A DNA stretch of 64,000 nt from Natrialba magadii ATCC 43099 (GCF_000025625.1 NC_013922.1:372001-436000), one strand, 5' to 3'. Positions 17,167-28,611 are shown, numbered from the stretch's first letter. Made by a program: numbers and translations. Notes: generated from the letters alone by a model not told the origin.

Positions 17167-17255
17167 TCACTGCGTGATTGTACTGGGTGATTGTACTGCT
17201 GGTACTGGTCGCTGGTACTGATCGCTGGTACTGGAATGGTACTGTACTGGTATCC
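17167..17255. repeat. GTACTG tandem repeat upstream of gcvPA
   Basis: GTACTG occurs at 17180, 17193, 17202, 17215, 17228 and 17244, and GTACT at 17239. Three of the gaps are exactly 13 bp. Adjacent units GTACTGGTCGCTG and GTACTGATCGCTG differ at one base. The block fills the region just before the gcvPA start and shares the GTAC core and 13-bp step with the array at 8113-8359. It may be an operator cluster or a simple slippage product. Confidence 0.7.
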
Positions 17256-17420
17256 GGATTCGCCCGTGCAGCCGGTGTGACCCAGCGCCCTCCTCGTCCC
17301 GCTCTCGGAACCGCGAACTGCCGTTCGAGACACGATAGCTGTCTGTTGCAGCTAGGGGATAATGAACGCACCCGTTCCGGTGAGCGCAACCGTCATCTGG
17401 TGTCGAAATGCACGGTGGGG

Positions 17421-18722
17421 TTACTGGGTACTTGAATCCGAGCCGTCGGCGTCGGCGGTGTCGTCTGTTTTGTCGGTCGCTTCGTCCGTGTCGGTGTCGT
17501 CTGTTTTGTCGGTTGCTTCGTCCGTGTCGGTGTCACTCTCGCCTGCACCGCGGGTCTCGTGGTCGCCGTTGCTCTCATCGTCGTCGCCGTTCCTGTCGGT
17601 TCCGACACCAGTACCGACCGTCTGCACTCCCTCGTCCTCGCCCGGTTGTCCGGCACCGGTAACTGGCTGGGTACCCGCCGCGCGCTCTCGGGCGAACAGG
17701 TCGAGGGTGATCTTCGCGCCGCCGAGGACGACCGGTCCGATGAACAGACCGACCGCGCCGAAGATGATCAGCCCGCCGAAGATACCGACGACGATGATCG
17801 CGGAGTTGAACGCGCTCGTCCGGCCGATGAGCGCAGGCCGGATGTAGGTATCCGAAGCGCTGACGATCGAGCCGTAGGCGACGAGTATGCCGGCCACGAC
17901 GAACTGTCCCGTTGCGAGTAGATACAACGAAACGGGGACCCAGACACCGAACGCACCGATGAGCGGCAACAGCGCGAAGACGAACGTCACGACCGAAAGC
18001 AACACGACGGCAGGAACTTCGAGTAACGCAAGCCCGATACCCAGGAGAATAGCCTGAATTGCGGCGACTGCAACGTTGCCGACGACCGACGCCCACATGA
18101 GCTGATCGAGCTCCGAGAGCAGTTCTGAGAGCAGTTCGTCTTCGACCGGCAGGACGCGCGTGACCCACTCGGCGAACTCGCTGCCGTCTCGCAGAAGGGC
18201 AAACAGGACGAACAGCGTCACGGTAAGGCCGATGAGTATCCCCGGCACGCCGCCGGCGATATCGAGCGCGCTCATCGCGAGTCCCTGCAGTCCCGTCGCG
18301 ATGGGCTCCTGGTAGGTCTGGTAGAATTCGACGACGTCAATCGAGTAGCCGGTCGCCTCGATCTGAGACTCGATCGCCTCGATGTCGAGTTGCCCGTTCT
18401 GGATGGCACCGACGAGACCGAGTGCTTCCCGAAATGCGACAATGAGGACGTAGGTGAGCGGCAGGAGAATCGCGAGAATCGCGACGGCGACGAGTGTCAG
18501 CGCGGCGATAAGCGGACCCGTGTAGCGCTCGAGCCAGCGCTGTGCAGGGCGGAGAATGTACGCGAGGACGACGCCGAGCAGCACGTACTGTAGATACGGC
18601 AGGATGACAAGAAGTCCGAGTAACGCGGCGACGACAGCGACAACGGTCAGCCCGGGCCGTTTTGCATACCAGCCGCCGGTCGGGGGACGATCGGCCATGG
18701 TATCTGTCCGTTTTGCACTCAT
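17421..18722 (-). CDS. AI-2E family (PerM/UPF0118) transporter with acidic repeat tail
   Basis: 433 residues. Roughly eight membrane segments are visible: two near the N-terminus, one around 75-95, and a cluster at about 160-340. The family-typical ALLPLIGAFGVWVPVSLYLL and a terminal segment with GLFIGPVVLGG are present. Family members export small molecules or ions; the substrate here is unknown. The C-terminal 80 residues are Asp/Thr/Glu-rich and end in two direct copies of DTDTDEATDKTD, encoded by a 36-bp tandem repeat at about 17460-17535. A start at codon 9 (18698) is also possible. Confidence 0.9.
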   Translation of the reverse strand: MSAKRTDTMADRPPTGGWYAKRPGLTVVAVVAALLGLLVILPYLQYVLLGVVLAYILRPAQRWLERYTGPLIAALTLVAVAILAILLPLTYVLIVAFREALGLVGAIQNGQLDIEAIESQIEATGYSIDVVEFYQTYQEPIATGLQGLAMSALDIAGGVPGILIGLTVTLFVLFALLRDGSEFAEWVTRVLPVEDELLSELLSELDQLMWASVVGNVAVAAIQAILLGIGLALLEVPAVVLLSVVTFVFALLPLIGAFGVWVPVSLYLLATGQFVVAGILVAYGSIVSASDTYIRPALIGRTSAFNSAIIVVGIFGGLIIFGAVGLFIGPVVLGGAKITLDLFARERAAGTQPVTGAGQPGEDEGVQTVGTGVGTDRNGDDDESNGDHETRGAGESDTDTDEATDKTDDTDTDEATDKTDDTADADGSDSSTQ

Positions 18723-18885
18723 GACGCATTATTTTGGTGATATGATCGTCGTAAGCGGACCAGCTCCCACGTCCTCACGGCCACGGTACCGTTGGACAGG
18801 TTCGTTGCTGCCCCAACTGCTGTCTGGCAACGCTGCTCCAGTCAACGGTGGCGTAGGGTGAACTCGAGTGCCACGTCTCCCGGGC

Positions 18886-21510
18886 TTAATCGAGCAGTGG
18901 CCGTGAGGAGTTCGTGACGACGAGCAGGCTGCTCGCACCCATCGCGATGGCGGCGAACAGCGGGTTCAGGAGTCCTGTCACCGCGAGCGGGATCGCGATC
19001 GCGTTGTAACAGAACGCCCAGCCGATGTTGCCCTTGACGCGGCGGTCCGTCGCCCGCGCGAGTTCGAAGACGGTGTCGACCGACGAGAGGTCGTCATCGA
19101 CGAGCGCCACGTCGGCGGCGTCGGCTGCCATCGCCGTTCCGCCGCCGAGTGCGACGCCGAGATCCGCGCTGGCGAGCGCCGGCGCGTCGTTCGTCCCGTC
19201 GCCGATCATCACCGTCTGGCCGGTCCGCTTCAGTCGGTCGACGGTTTCAGCTTTCCCCTCCGGCGGGACGCCGGCGAACACCTGATCGACGGCGTCGTGC
19301 TCGCGGAACTGCGCGGCTGCGCGGCGGTCATCGCCGGTCAGGACGACGATATCAGTCCCCGACTCCGAAATCGCGGTGAGCGTCTCGTCCCAGCCCTCGC
19401 GGAGATCGTCGCCGACGACGATCAGGCCGTCCGCAGCGCCGTTGCGGCCGACGGCGACCGGAACGCGCCCGGTTTCGCGCGCGTCTGCGATCTGCTCAGC
19501 GAGGTTGCCCGGCACGGTCCACCCCCGATCACGGAACAGGTCCGGATGCCCGACGATGAGGTCGTCGCCGTCGACGACGCCGGAGACGCCGTTGCGATGG
19601 GATTCGAACGAGTCGATTCGGTCGTCGCCTCCAGTTTCGCGACCCTCTTCGGTCGCCTCTCCGTCGGCTACAGCCAGTTCGTCCTCCGATGACGCAACCG
19701 CTCCACCGTCCGCTACCGGCGACGCTGGCGTCGCTGCCGCAATCGCCTCACCGACCGGGTGGGCAGAGCGGCTCTCGAGTACCGCCGCCTGTTCGAGCAG
19801 GTCGTCCGCGAGGTCGGTGTCGACGACGGTCATGTCGCCGGTCGTCAGCGTGCCGGTCTTGTCGAAGACGACAGTGTCTGCGTTCCGGATGCGCTCGAAG
19901 ACGCTGTCGTCGAAAACGACGATGGAACGCTCGAGTGCGTCCCGGATCCCGGCGGCGACGGCGAGGGGGGTCGCGAGGCCGAGCGCGCACGGACAGGAGA
20001 CGATCAGGACAGTGAGGCCGACGAGCAGGGCGTCGGCAATACTGGCACCGAGGAGGAGGTAGATGCTTGTCACGACGAACGCGAGCACGAGGACGAGCGG
20101 GACGAAGATCGTCGCCAGTTTGTCCGCGAGCTTCTGGATGCCGTGGGTGCCACTCTGGAGGTCCCAGACGAGTTCGCTGATCCGGTCGAGCGTGCTCGTG
20201 GCGTCCTCGCCGACTGCGACGGTGAGCGAGCCGTCGGAAACGATCGAGCCGCCGACGACCTCGTCGCCCGACTCCTTGGTCACGGGCAGGGATTCGCCGG
20301 TGACGACGGCTTCGTCGACTGCGGCCTGACCGCCGACCACGGTGCCGTCGATAGGGATTCGCTCGCCGGTGCGGACCAGGACGTGATCACCGGACTCGAG
20401 TTCATCGACGGCGACGGTTGTCTCGCCGTTGCTGGTGGTGTCAGTGTTTTCGTCGTCGGTGACGGTGCTGCTGTCGACGGCGGTGCCACTGTCGATGGCA
20501 GTGCTCGTATCGCCGTCACCACTGGTGTAGACCCGGCGGGCTTCATCGACCTGCACCGCAGTCAGATCGGAGAGGCGGTCCATCGCCTTGCGTTTGAGCG
20601 TCGACTCGTAGTAGCCGCCGACGGTGACGATGACGATGATGGCGACGGTCACGTCGTAGTACAGTTCTGGATCACCGACGACGATCGAGAGCGTACTGTA
20701 GAGGTAGGCACTGATGGCTGCGATCGAGACGAGCAGGTCCATGTTCGGCGATCGAGTTTTGATCGCCACGTAGGCGCCCTGCAGGATCGGCTTCCCGGTG
20801 ATCATCAGGATGATCGTCGTCAGTGCAGCGATGCCGATGTAGAACGGCGTCGCGCGGCCGCTCGCGAGCGCTTCGGTGAGGAACTCGGTTGTGCGGTCGT
20901 CGTAGAACAGCCCACCGAAGTAGGTCGGGTAGATGATAACGATGTACTGCATCATCACCATCATCCCCATCAGGACGCCGACGGCGACGCGTCCCATCTC
21001 CCAGTTGTCGGCTCGACGGCGGCTGATGGCGTCCTCGCGGTCGTAGGCGCTGTAGCCGAGCTTGCTGATCTCTTCTTTGAGCGTTTCGACCGACACCGTC
21101 TCCGGATCGTGGTCGATCCGCGCCGTATCCGTCACGTAACTCGAGCTGGCGTGGCTGACGCCCTCGGTGTTCGACGCGACGGACTCGATGAACGCCTCGC
21201 AGGTCGCACAGTACATGCCGTCGACCTCGAGGAAGGTGGTCTCGTGGCCCGGTGGGACCGTTCTGTCTTCGACCTCGTCCTTCCCCTCGCTCTCCGCGTC
21301 GGGCGCCGAACGTGCGTCCCGGATATCCGTCGCGTCAACGTCCTCGACGTCGCCGAGCGCGTCGTAGACGTCTCGACAGCCGACACAGCAGAACGCGTTG
21401 CCGTCGTCGACGACGCCGCTGCCCTCGACCGGCAGCTCACAGAGCGTACAGCCGGTGTCACTGTCCGCCGTGGCGTCCGGGTCTCGGTTCGTGTCGTTCG
21501 TCTCTGTCAT
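18886..21510 (-). CDS. Copper-translocating P1B-type ATPase, CcoI/FixI-like
   Basis: 874 residues. The N-terminus carries a CTLC/FCCVGC cysteine cluster (C21, C24, C41, C42, C45) and then an HMA-like domain with C101ATC104. Membrane helices follow. SCPCALGLATP near 505 is the CPC copper site, DKTGT near 548 the phosphorylation site, SAHPVGEA near 581 the HP motif, and GDGTNDAP near 768 the hinge. The Cys-rich N-terminus and the neighbouring TauE/SafE-like gene resemble CcoI-type ATPases that deliver copper for haem-copper oxidases. Simple copper export (CopA) is the alternative. Two acidic/Ser-Thr loops (about 345-385 and 595-640) look like haloarchaeal insertions. Confidence 0.93.
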   Translation of the reverse strand: MTETNDTNRDPDATADSDTGCTLCELPVEGSGVVDDGNAFCCVGCRDVYDALGDVEDVDATDIRDARSAPDAESEGKDEVEDRTVPPGHETTFLEVDGMYCATCEAFIESVASNTEGVSHASSSYVTDTARIDHDPETVSVETLKEEISKLGYSAYDREDAISRRRADNWEMGRVAVGVLMGMMVMMQYIVIIYPTYFGGLFYDDRTTEFLTEALASGRATPFYIGIAALTTIILMITGKPILQGAYVAIKTRSPNMDLLVSIAAISAYLYSTLSIVVGDPELYYDVTVAIIVIVTVGGYYESTLKRKAMDRLSDLTAVQVDEARRVYTSGDGDTSTAIDSGTAVDSSTVTDDENTDTTSNGETTVAVDELESGDHVLVRTGERIPIDGTVVGGQAAVDEAVVTGESLPVTKESGDEVVGGSIVSDGSLTVAVGEDATSTLDRISELVWDLQSGTHGIQKLADKLATIFVPLVLVLAFVVTSIYLLLGASIADALLVGLTVLIVSCPCALGLATPLAVAAGIRDALERSIVVFDDSVFERIRNADTVVFDKTGTLTTGDMTVVDTDLADDLLEQAAVLESRSAHPVGEAIAAATPASPVADGGAVASSEDELAVADGEATEEGRETGGDDRIDSFESHRNGVSGVVDGDDLIVGHPDLFRDRGWTVPGNLAEQIADARETGRVPVAVGRNGAADGLIVVGDDLREGWDETLTAISESGTDIVVLTGDDRRAAAQFREHDAVDQVFAGVPPEGKAETVDRLKRTGQTVMIGDGTNDAPALASADLGVALGGGTAMAADAADVALVDDDLSSVDTVFELARATDRRVKGNIGWAFCYNAIAIPLAVTGLLNPLFAAIAMGASSLLVVTNSSRPLLD

Positions 21511-21530
21511 TGGTTAGTGCGCGGTAGTGA

Positions 21531-21557
21531 TCGTGGTAATCGTGGTAATCGTGGTGC
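21531..21557. repeat. Three 9-bp repeats TCGTGGTAA before the copper ATPase gene
   Basis: TCGTGGTAA, TCGTGGTAA and TCGTGGTGC follow each other in the 60-bp gap between the TauE/SafE-like gene and the copper ATPase gene. Both genes are on the minus strand, so the repeat sits in the ATPase leader or promoter. Confidence 0.6.
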
Positions 21558-21570
21558 TCCCAATCAGTGC

Positions 21571-22464
21571 TCAATGGTGGCCGTGGCCGCCCGACTCGAC
21601 ACCCGGTGCGTCGATACCGTCGTAGAACGGCAACTCGGGGTGTGGAACGTGGATTCCAAGGCTCATCAGCCCGTGAGCGAACAGGACGTAGCCGAGGACG
21701 ACGAACGCGACCCCGAGGAGCTGGTGTACCCGGCGGCGGTGTGCCACGTCGATAGAATCGATGATCGTCCCGTACGCGAAGACCGCTGGTACCGTCCCGA
21801 GTCCAAGGGCTGCGAGCGCGATCGCCCCGCCGGTCGGGGACCCAGTTGCGAAGGCGTACAGAAACGCCGGGTAGAGAATTGGGCAGGGCAAGAGACCGTG
21901 AAGCGCACCGAGACCGACGATACCTGGCCCGTTCGCGAGCCGATCGACGTACGTCGTCAACCAGCCCGTCACGCGCTCGAGCCCCGGCAGGTGAATCCCA
22001 CCGCTAGCCGTCTTCCCGAGCACGTAGTAGACTCCCGTTATCATGACGAACGCACCGATGAGCAATCCGAGCGTTCCGCGAGTGAACTCGAGTGCCGGCG
22101 TCAGTTGCTCGGTGGTCACGAACAGGAGGCCGCCGAGTGCGCCGAAGGCCGCGCCGAGGAGGGTGTAGCTCGCGGTGCGCCCGAGGTTGAACAGTGCGTG
22201 TTGGCGGACTTCGTAGGTGGTGAGGTGACCGGAGCGGGAGCGGGTGGTTGCTGTGGCACCGCTGCCGTCGGTTCGGACGGAGCCGTCGCCGTTGCTCTTG
22301 TCCGTGCCCGTGTCGTTTCCGCTGGTCCCGTCACTGTCGTCGGTCATCCGACTCGCGTAAATCGTCACGAGCGGCCCACACATGCCGATGCAGTGGGCAC
22401 CGGCTAACAGACCGATCACGAAGAACAACACGACGTCGATGCCGAGGAGCGAGAGTGGATCCAT
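21571..22464 (-). CDS. TauE/SafE (UreH2-like) membrane protein next to copper ATPase
   Basis: 297 residues from ATG 22464 (MDPLSLLG); the longer frame adds an unlikely N-terminus. Six or so membrane helices are visible. HCIGMCGP near 24-31 in the first helix is the signature of the COG2836 sulfite-exporter-like family, whose members often neighbour CcoI ATPases and may move or hand over copper. A loop at about 40-85 is rich in Ser, Thr, Gly and Asp. The C-terminus ends HGHH, a possible metal-binding tail. It is probably co-transcribed with the downstream ATPase (60-bp gap). Confidence 0.85.
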   Translation of the reverse strand: MDPLSLLGIDVVLFFVIGLLAGAHCIGMCGPLVTIYASRMTDDSDGTSGNDTGTDKSNGDGSVRTDGSGATATTRSRSGHLTTYEVRQHALFNLGRTASYTLLGAAFGALGGLLFVTTEQLTPALEFTRGTLGLLIGAFVMITGVYYVLGKTASGGIHLPGLERVTGWLTTYVDRLANGPGIVGLGALHGLLPCPILYPAFLYAFATGSPTGGAIALAALGLGTVPAVFAYGTIIDSIDVAHRRRVHQLLGVAFVVLGYVLFAHGLMSLGIHVPHPELPFYDGIDAPGVESGGHGHH

Positions 22465-22724
22465 GCGAATCAGTGCGCAGTCGTTAGCTGCCCTAGTCAC
22501 CCCACCGGGTAGTGCGTTTCGCCTTCGATCCGCTCAGTGTGGCGCTCGTGGGAGATACAGGCCGAACGCGTTCGGAATTCGAGGGCTGAAGTCAGTAGCC
22601 GAGTGTCGGAGACACTGCTGGTGCCTAGCAACTGACGGCACAACTCGAGTGCAATGCACAATTTGTGTGTCCCGCGCTGATCAGCGACAAACCGCGAAAT
22701 ACCACAACGAAAAACAACAGTTCC

Positions 22725-24062
22725 TTACTCGACGTAGCGGTATTTCCGCTCGCCCATCCGACCCCAGCCGTCGAAGACGAACTCGTCTTCGGGCGTCGTG
22801 AACTCCTCGACGTCGATGTCCATCTCGTGGTTGTGCGCGTCGTGGATCTGCTCGTAATCCGCCCAGTCCATATCGTAGCGCGCCTCGAGTTGCTCGTCGA
22901 CGTTCAGCGCCTCGATTTCTTCCTCCCAGCCGTCTTGGACGATTTCTGAGTGAATCTCGGCCTGCGCACCGCTCCCGTAGGAGCCGATCAGTAGCGTCTC
23001 GCCCGTCAGATCGCGACCGGACTCGAGGGCCTGCTTCAGCGCGCTTGCGCGGGCGATGTGAACCGAACCAGTGTACCAGTTGCCGACCTCACGCGAGAGC
23101 GCCAGTGTGGGATCGATCGTCTCGGCGTACCACTCCTGGTACCGGTCGGTCTCCTTGAGCGCGTCCATGTACTCGCGAACGGCATCGCGGAACGCCTCTT
23201 CGTCGTCGAACGCCTCTCTACGGGGCTGTCGACCGATCTCTTCGGCGAGTTCCTCTTCGACCGCCGTATCACGCGTAACGTGGCGATACGCGAGCATCGC
23301 TGCCTTGCGCACCATACCTGGGAACGGCGTGTGGAACGGCGCGAACACGAAATCGTCGGGATGGACGTCGCCCGCGACGCTCTCGTAGTCCTCCAGAGCT
23401 TCACGCATGCGTGCGAGGTAGACCTGCACGGAGCGCTTGCCGTCGACCGAGGGGAACTGCTGATTCGGTTTGAGGAAGTCGGTTTCGTCGGCCGAGCCGT
23501 AGCCCTGTTCGGCGGAGAGTTCGATCAGGTCGGGGTCTTCGTCGATGTACATCGCGACGGCACCCGCGCCCTGGGTTGCCTCGCCGGCGTCGCCGCGGGC
23601 GTAGAGTGCGGTGTCAGTGGCGATGACGAGCGCGCCGCGGCCGCGGTTGCGACCCGCACGGATCCAGTTGAACGCGTCGTCCAGACTCTGCGTGCCGGCG
23701 ATGCAGGCGAACTTGCGCTCGCCCTTGTTCGCGTGGTGGAAGTCGCCGTCGTAGACTGATTCGAGGCAGCCAGCGACGTACGTCGAAACTGGCTTCGAGT
23801 TGTCGAACGAGCTCTCGGTTGCGACGTCGATACGGCCGATATCGTCGGGTTCGAGGCCCTTGCGCTCCATCAGGCGGTGGGCCGCGTTTGCGCCCATGGT
23901 GACGATGTCCTCGTAACTGTCGGGGAACGAACTCGCGTTGAGGCCGAGCCCTTTCGTGTACTTTTCGGGGTCTTCGCCCTTCTGCGGCGCGAACGTCCCG
24001 GGAAGGTCGAGTTTGAGGTTCCCGGTCCAGATCTCGATGGCATCGATACCGACTGCTGTCAT
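22725..24062 (-). CDS. hmgB: Hydroxymethylglutaryl-CoA synthase
   Basis: 445 residues. It condenses acetyl-CoA with acetoacetyl-CoA to HMG-CoA, the committed step toward mevalonate and archaeal lipids. The catalytic Glu is in ATESS (E83), the nucleophile in KFACIAGTQS (C120), and the His in FAPFHTPF (about 240). The length fits archaeal HMGS. It is apparently monocistronic. Its TATA-like element at 24083-24091 suggests a near-leaderless transcript. Other mevalonate-pathway genes appear at 56.9-58.6 kb. Confidence 0.95.
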   Translation of the reverse strand: MTAVGIDAIEIWTGNLKLDLPGTFAPQKGEDPEKYTKGLGLNASSFPDSYEDIVTMGANAAHRLMERKGLEPDDIGRIDVATESSFDNSKPVSTYVAGCLESVYDGDFHHANKGERKFACIAGTQSLDDAFNWIRAGRNRGRGALVIATDTALYARGDAGEATQGAGAVAMYIDEDPDLIELSAEQGYGSADETDFLKPNQQFPSVDGKRSVQVYLARMREALEDYESVAGDVHPDDFVFAPFHTPFPGMVRKAAMLAYRHVTRDTAVEEELAEEIGRQPRREAFDDEEAFRDAVREYMDALKETDRYQEWYAETIDPTLALSREVGNWYTGSVHIARASALKQALESGRDLTGETLLIGSYGSGAQAEIHSEIVQDGWEEEIEALNVDEQLEARYDMDWADYEQIHDAHNHEMDIDVEEFTTPEDEFVFDGWGRMGERKYRYVE

Positions 24063-24082
24063 ACTGGAATACTATGCAGCGA

Positions 24083-24091
24083 CCTATATGG
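24083..24091 (-). promoter_or_regulatory. TATA-like element of hmgB
   Basis: The minus strand reads CCATATAGG, 21-29 bp before the ATG at 24062. This is the expected distance for an archaeal TATA box driving a leaderless mRNA. Confidence 0.5.
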
Positions 24092-24179
24092 TATTGTCGT
24101 TCGATGTTTCGACAACTGACGTACTTTCGGCGCAAGTTCTGACGCCGTTCTGAGGGTTTCAGCGTGCTTCTCGATCACA

Positions 24180-24320
24180 CTACTCCCATTGTTCTCGTGC
24201 TTCTCACAGTACACCCTTCTCACATTACATATTTCTCACACTGCACATACCCACACTACGCATATTACACATACTTTACACACTTCTCATACTATACTCA
24301 GACCACTCACACTCGCCAGT
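24180..24320. other. CA-rich intergenic tract upstream of hmgB
   Basis: The 314-bp gap between hmgB and the DUF2150 gene holds no gene. About 24180-24320 is strikingly rich in CACA/TACA words and poor in G. TTCTCAC is repeated at 24201, 24217 and 24233 (16-bp spacing), followed by ACACATAC-like words. It is unlike the GC-rich surroundings. The only frames across it are short and hydrophobic by chance. Confidence 0.6.
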
Positions 24321-24376
24321 ATCCGTTCGAAAGCTGTGTGGCTTAAAACACGGTCCGATCGTCGGCTCTCGGATCG

Positions 24377-24955
24377 CTATTCGTCTTCTTCGACGACTTC
24401 CGGATCGCTCATCGCACTCTGGAGGCTGTCGAGGCCGTTGATCCACTCCGTGACCAGCCCGTACTCCAGATCTTCCGCCACGGTCATGTCGAGTTCCGCG
24501 TCGTCGACGATGAGTGTCCCTGCCTGCGCGGCGTAGCCGAGTGCAGCGTCTAGGTCCTCCTCGGCTTCCGCGTCGGCTGCAGCACTGAGGTAGTCGCCAA
24601 CAGTCCCGTCCTCGGCAGGTCCGTGTGCGATGTACTCCTCCGCAGCGAAGAAGACGCAGACGAGGCTCGTCTGGACACCATCGACCAGGATCAGCTTCTC
24701 CTCGTCTTCGATGTCGACCTCACCGAGGACGATCTCGCGCACGTCTGCGATCTCCTCGAGTGCGGCCTCGTCGTCCAGGTCCCCGTCGTCGTAGGCGGCA
24801 ACGATCTTTGCGATGGCGATCGCCGTGTCGTCCTGTAGGTTCAGCAGGAGACGGGCCGACGATTCGTCTTCGGGATCGATCTCTTCGTCTTTGATGCGAT
24901 CGATCCAGTTCTGCCATCGTTCCTCCGAGTAGTACTCGGTCGGGGGATTGCTCAT
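24377..24955 (-). CDS. DUF2150 family protein
   Basis: 192 residues, highly acidic and largely helical. It begins with EYYSEERWQNWIDRI and contains LLLNLQDDTAIAIAKIVAAY, patterns I associate with the DUF2150 family of haloarchaea and methanogens. There are no membrane segments or catalytic motifs. The function of the family is unknown. It is followed downstream by the CA-rich tract and hmgB; the TatD gene upstream is on the same strand with a 73-bp gap. Confidence 0.8.
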   Translation of the reverse strand: MSNPPTEYYSEERWQNWIDRIKDEEIDPEDESSARLLLNLQDDTAIAIAKIVAAYDDGDLDDEAALEEIADVREIVLGEVDIEDEEKLILVDGVQTSLVCVFFAAEEYIAHGPAEDGTVGDYLSAAADAEAEEDLDAALGYAAQAGTLIVDDAELDMTVAEDLEYGLVTEWINGLDSLQSAMSDPEVVEEDE

Positions 24956-25028
24956 ACAGACACCTACACCGGCCGCTTGAAATGCCTTTCTCTACTTGTA
25001 CGCCGCCACGACAGAACCAGAAACGGCC

Positions 25029-25901
25029 TTACTGGCCGGTAGCGCCCTCGAGCGTGCCTTCGGTGTCGATTCCGTAGACGAGCTCGGGGGTTTCAACGTG
25101 GGCCGTCCGGACCGCGTCGTCACGACCGTTCTCGAGTAGCCATCGAACGCGACGGGGGACTGTTTTCGGTCCGAGGACGGCTCCTGGCCGGCCGGGGTCG
25201 TCAACGTAGTCGGTTTCCATCAGGAACGGCGCGTTCTGTTCGACGGCGCGTTCGGCCGCGCGTTCGAGACGGTCCTTGTCGCTCATGACGCTGGGTGTTG
25301 GACCTTCGAGTCGGCCCGCGGCGTAGTGTTTGACGACTTTGTGTGCGGGCAAGCCGCGGTCTTCAGCCCACTCGGCGACCGCGGTCAGATCTTCGCTCGC
25401 TTCGGTGTGGAGCTGAACCGCACAGTCGAGGTCGCCGCCGTGTTCGAAGGCGCGGCACATGACGGCGTTCGAGGCCTCCCAGACGGCCTCGGCGACGTCG
25501 TAGTGGGGCCGACCGGATTTGAGCGCGAGCGCCTCGCCGCGTTCGACGAACTCGGCGGCGACGTCGATCCCGCCCTGCATGATCTCGCGCGCCTCGTCAG
25601 GGCTGTAGCCGCGATCATCGACGAGTCGCGAGATGAGCCCCGGATGCACACCAAGAACGGGCCAGGCGCGGCCTGGCAGTTCAGCGGACGCGTCGGCGAC
25701 GATTTCGATGGTCCGCTCGAAGACTGGGCGAAAGTCCTCACCAGTATCGGCCTCGACGCCCAGATGCCAGGAGGGCTTGTTCACCACGAGCAGGTGCGTG
25801 CCACCGACGCGAGCGAAGTCACGAACGGCGTCGATTCCGCGGTGGGCGTCCGGATCGAGGTGCAGGTGGTTGTCGAGAACCGGCGTCTCGTCGTCGAGCA
25901 T
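25029..25901 (-). CDS. TatD-family metal-dependent hydrolase
   Basis: 290 residues. It is a TIM-barrel amidohydrolase with DNHLHLD near 10-16 (first metal-binding HxH), GVHPGL in the middle, VQLHTEA, VVKHYAAG and METDYVDDP, matching the ordered metal ligands of TatD/COG1099-type enzymes. TatD proteins are Mg-dependent 3'-5' DNases in bacteria. The archaeal COG1099 branch is uncharacterised, so DNase activity is only an inference. Confidence 0.88.
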   Translation of the reverse strand: MLDDETPVLDNHLHLDPDAHRGIDAVRDFARVGGTHLLVVNKPSWHLGVEADTGEDFRPVFERTIEIVADASAELPGRAWPVLGVHPGLISRLVDDRGYSPDEAREIMQGGIDVAAEFVERGEALALKSGRPHYDVAEAVWEASNAVMCRAFEHGGDLDCAVQLHTEASEDLTAVAEWAEDRGLPAHKVVKHYAAGRLEGPTPSVMSDKDRLERAAERAVEQNAPFLMETDYVDDPGRPGAVLGPKTVPRRVRWLLENGRDDAVRTAHVETPELVYGIDTEGTLEGATGQ

Positions 25902-26062
25902 ATCCGCTGGTGGGGGCGCGACTCGGGAAAAGTCACCGACTCCCGGTCGAATCCGTGTTGACCGAGCCTATATACGACTTCGATCACAGTGGAACCAATG
26001 TGAACTACGAACAACGGTCTTTCAACGTATCGGCACCCCGTACCCGGATTAACTGGGAAAAG

Positions 26063-26072
26063 ATATTTATAG
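26063..26072 (+). promoter_or_regulatory. TATA-like box of the Hsp20-like/cdc48 operon
   Basis: ATATTTATAG lies 30-39 bp upstream of the ATG at 26102, in an otherwise GC-rich stretch. It is one of the clearest archaeal TATA boxes in the window and drives the translationally coupled pair. Confidence 0.6.
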
Positions 26073-26101
26073 TAGTGGCGATTACGTTGGGTTAGTAACG
26101 A

Positions 26102-26346
26102 ATGACTCTCGAGCAATTCACCAACGACGAAGAGCAGGTTGCCCGTCGGTACGAGTACGACGACCAGCTCGTCTTCGTCGTCGACTTCGGCGCTGCCATC
26201 GCTGATAGCGCAGTCGACGTCGTCGACGGGACGGTTCTGGCCGTTCTCGACGGGACGCAGTACGAAATCGAGCTACCCGAGGATGCAGACGACGCGCATA
26301 CGTTTATCAAAAACGGGGTGCTCACTATCGAAGTGGAGGGCGACCG

Positions 26347-26350
<4 letters not shown>
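26102..26350 (+). CDS. Small Hsp20-like protein coupled to cdc48
   Basis: 82 residues, all beta-like, with a C-terminal [13 protein letters not shown] resembling the last strands of alpha-crystallin/Hsp20 domains. It is much shorter than a full Hsp20 and lacks the I-x-I tail. I believe haloarchaea carry this family (DUF7127-like) beside Cdc48. The stop overlaps the cdc48 start by 4 bp (ATGA), so the two are coupled. A substrate-recruiting or regulatory partner of the Cdc48 unfoldase is a reasonable inference. Confidence 0.75.

Positions 26351-28611
<2,261 letters not shown>

Noticed and set aside
19759-22407. 882-codon open frame on the plus strand
   Set aside because: It lies antisense to the copper ATPase and TauE-like genes, which have full motif sets. 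Long mirror frames are expected from haloarchaeal codon bias (few stops opposite GNN codons).
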